From NCBI GenBank assembly GCA_021798075.1, contig JAJZYO010000102.1, positions 1 through 7,030 of the forward strand: 7,030 bases of DNA, written 5' to 3'. Shown here in pieces: positions 5,352 through 7,030 of this stretch. The stretch's first letter is position 1. Each line of letters begins with the position of its first letter. The position numbers and the translations under genes are program-made. The DNA is from Actinomycetes bacterium (GTDB lineage: Bacteria > Actinomycetota > Acidimicrobiia > Acidimicrobiales > Palsa-688). Below the pieces are notes generated by a model. The model was not told where the DNA came from. It worked only from the letters and a program-made list of their open reading frames with translations, and did no database searches.

Positions 5352-6884
5352 TCATCGCACCTCCGGTGGTAGGGGGAAATTCACGTGCTCGTTGGCGCCC
5401 GCGCGGCTGGTGACCTCCGTAGGTCCGAGCCCGGACAGGCACTCTACGATCTCCGAGACAAGTTTCTCGGGCGCGCTCGCGCCCGCAGTCAGCCCGACAC
5501 GCCGCTTGCCGACGAGCCAGGACAATTGGACCTCGGAGCGGTCCTCGACCAGGTGCGCCTCGGTGCCGCAGCGCCTAGCGACTTCGGCCAGGCGGTTGGA
5601 ATTGGACGAATTGGCCGACCCCACTACGAGCACGAGGTCGCAACTCGGGGCGAGAGCGCGCACTGCTTCCTGGCGGTTTTGGCTCGCGTAACATATATCC
5701 GACGCTGATGGCCGGGCGATATCGGAAAAGCTGCTTTCCAGTGCGTCGATGACGCCACGCACTTCGTCGGTGGCGAGGGTCGTCTGGGTTACAACAGCGG
5801 TGGGTGCTGTTCGGTCGAGATCGAGGGTGTGGACATCGGCCGGCGTGCTCACGAGCACGGTCCCAGGGACGGTCCCGAGGGTGCCCTCGACCTCGTCGTG
5901 GCCCTCGTGCCCGACGAGGAGGACCTGGCGTCCTGCGGCAGCAAAGCGGCGTGCCTCGGTGTGGACCTTGCTCACGAGGGGGCACGTAGCGTCGATGGCG
6001 AACATCCCACGGCGGCCCGCTTCCTCATGCACCGCCGTGCCGACGCCGTGGGCGGAGAAGACGACCCGGGCGCCGTCGGGCACTTCTTCCAGCTCCTCCA
6101 CGAAGATCGCGCCGGCGGCTTCGAGATCCGAGACGACGTGGGCATTGTGGACTATCTGGCGCCTGACGTACACGGGCGCGCCGTAGCGCTCGATCGCCCG
6201 CTCGACGGTCACGATTGCCCGCTCCACCCCGGCGCAAAATGAGCGTGGCTCGGCGAGGAAGACCTCTCTCTTTCCTGCGGCGGCGGCCCAGCGCGCGAGG
6301 GCGGGCCGCGATGCGTGCAGCGATCGGAGCGCCTTGCATACTCCGACGAGACCGGCGGGCGAGAAGAGCTCCGCCTCGGCCGTGTCGGATATGGCCCGCA
6401 CGACAGCGCAAGCCCGCCCCTCAGGCGCCACGGTCGCCACCGCGACCGTCGATTCCATGTCCACGGCGACGGCCCCGAGGTCGCCAAGGCGCTTTCGCTC
6501 TTGCCCGGTCACGATGTGGTCGCTGCTGGCCACGGTGCCGGTGCGCGCCCGTATGCCGGCCCGGCATAGCTCGGCGGAGAGCAGCTGTGCCGAAGCCAGG
6601 CGGGCCACCTCATTGCCTTCGGAGTCCACCAAACGGTCTGCCACGACGACGTCACCGGGCTCGAGGTCAGGAGCTATCCCTCCGCCCAAGCCTGCTATGG
6701 CTATAGCGCTTGCGCGCTTCACCTCGGGGGCGAGGCGCTGGGAGGACTGGCGGGCCTTGGCCAAGCCCATCCCGAGGCGGCGTACGACGGCGCTTACTGC
6801 TGGATCGGGGACAGAGGGGAAGAGGGCCATGGCCTCGACCCGCAGTGGGGCGAGCACGAGCAGCCGAGGCCTCGGCTCAGCCAC
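5352..6884 (-). CDS. HpnG-IspH fusion: hopanoid nucleosidase/phosphorylase + HMBPP reductase
   Basis: A single 510-residue reading frame holds two enzymes. Residues 1 to about 203 are an HpnG-type nucleoside phosphorylase: RLLVLAPLRVEA at the start, GLGGGIAPDLEPGDVVV (65-81), the ribose-site VDMES (141-145) and AISDTAE (164-170, Asp167). This domain removes adenine from adenosylhopane. Residues 207-510 are IspH (LytB), which reduces HMBPP to IPP and DMAPP with a [4Fe-4S] cluster. All three cluster cysteines (217, 301, 398) are present, with His246, His279, His329, Glu331, the TQTTL motif, the SSNSN motif (426-430) and Ser470. No in-frame ATG or GTG exists at the junction (203-215), so IspH is unlikely to be made separately. 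GTG 6884 is the start, 6 nt from GGAGG and overlapping the cyclase stop by 8 nt. Both domains look intact. Confidence 0.93.
   Translation of the reverse strand: MAEPRPRLLVLAPLRVEAMALFPSVPDPAVSAVVRRLGMGLAKARQSSQRLAPEVKRASAIAIAGLGGGIAPDLEPGDVVVADRLVDSEGNEVARLASAQLLSAELCRAGIRARTGTVASSDHIVTGQERKRLGDLGAVAVDMESTVAVATVAPEGRACAVVRAISDTAEAELFSPAGLVGVCKALRSLHASRPALARWAAAAGKREVFLAEPRSFCAGVERAIVTVERAIERYGAPVYVRRQIVHNAHVVSDLEAAGAIFVEELEEVPDGARVVFSAHGVGTAVHEEAGRRGMFAIDATCPLVSKVHTEARRFAAAGRQVLLVGHEGHDEVEGTLGTVPGTVLVSTPADVHTLDLDRTAPTAVVTQTTLATDEVRGVIDALESSFSDIARPSASDICYASQNRQEAVRALAPSCDLVLVVGSANSSNSNRLAEVARRCGTEAHLVEDRSEVQLSWLVGKRRVGLTAGASAPEKLVSEIVECLSGLGPTEVTSRAGANEHVNFPLPPEVR
5359..5364 (-). promoter_or_regulatory. 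Shine-Dalgarno of hpnH, inside the upstream gene
   Basis: GGAGGT on the minus strand sits 8-9 nt before the hpnH ATG, within the final codons (PPEVR) of the HpnG-IspH gene. It supports the ATG at 5350 as the start and suggests coupled translation. Confidence 0.7.
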
Positions 6885-7030
6885 TGCCCTCCTCCGTTGG
6901 CGGCACTCTAAACGAGCTCCGAGCCGGTCCGTTCGCTGGGTGCGGGCCAGTGCCGTTGACGTAGCGGCCGAGCGCGGAGAGCGGGAACACGTGGCGGTAG
7001 AGGTGGTAGTTGATCGAGAAGTCCCAGGGG
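6877..7030 (-). CDS. shc: Squalene-hopene cyclase, C-terminal end (gene runs off the right edge)
   Basis: Only the last 50 codons and stop are in the window. They read PWDFSINYHLYRHVFPLSALGRY followed by a roughly 27-residue Gly/Pro-rich tail and TGA (6877-6879). The pattern FSINYHLYR-VFP-ALGRY is the conserved C-terminus of bacterial, particularly actinobacterial, squalene-hopene cyclases, which fold squalene into hopene and hopanol at the membrane. The active-site DxDD motif and QW repeats would lie outside the window. Its stop overlaps the start of the HpnG-IspH gene by 8 nt, and the next genes are hopanoid genes, which supports the call strongly. Too little is visible to judge whether the whole gene is intact. 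Confidence 0.88.
   Translation of the reverse strand, partial: PWDFSINYHLYRHVFPLSALGRYVNGTGPHPANGPARSSFRVPPTEEGSG
6887..6895 (-). promoter_or_regulatory. Strong Shine-Dalgarno of the HpnG-IspH gene
   Basis: GGAGGAGGG on the minus strand lies within the last cyclase codons, with its first GGAGG 6 nt before the GTG at 6884. It fixes that GTG as the start and implies efficient, coupled translation after the cyclase. Confidence 0.75.

Overview
The window is GC-rich bacterial DNA. Codon third positions are mostly G or C, three of the genes begin with GTG, and the proteins look actinobacterial: the squalene-hopene cyclase tail, a K+-independent-type pyruvate kinase, and a 40-residue tetratricopeptide repeat protein. 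I place it in Actinomycetota; a hopanoid-making lineage such as Acidimicrobiia is possible, but nothing here proves the class. I see no RNA genes, mobile elements or CRISPR arrays.

Layout. Positions 1-1509 (minus strand) hold the N-terminal 503 residues of a large repeat protein. It is built almost wholly of 120-bp / 40-aa TPR units and continues beyond the left edge. A divergent intergenic region (1510-1784) separates it from a plus-strand pyruvate kinase gene (1785-3344), which appears to be transcribed as a leaderless mRNA. The kinase gene converges on a minus-strand operon that fills 3388-7030. In transcription order the operon is squalene-hopene cyclase (only the last 50 codons are in the window), an HpnG-IspH fusion, HpnH, and an SDR-family oxidoreductase. 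Junctions are tight: 8-nt overlap, 1-nt gap, 19-nt gap.

How the genes work together. The operon is a C35 hopanoid module. Squalene-hopene cyclase makes the pentacyclic hopene, and HpnH (radical SAM) attaches the 5'-deoxyadenosyl group to give adenosylhopane. The HpnG domain then removes adenine. The SDR at the end is a plausible but unproven candidate for a later redox step, such as reduction of (phospho)ribosylhopane to bacteriohopanetetrol. IspH, the last enzyme of the MEP pathway, supplies IPP/DMAPP for the squalene precursor. Here it is joined to HpnG in one 510-residue polypeptide, so an isoprenoid-supply enzyme and a hopanoid-tailoring enzyme are made in equal amounts. This fusion is the most notable feature of the window. 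Others are a Gly/Thr/Ser/Ala-rich insert in the SDR, a pyruvate kinase lacking the usual K+-site residues, and strongly homogenised TPR repeats.
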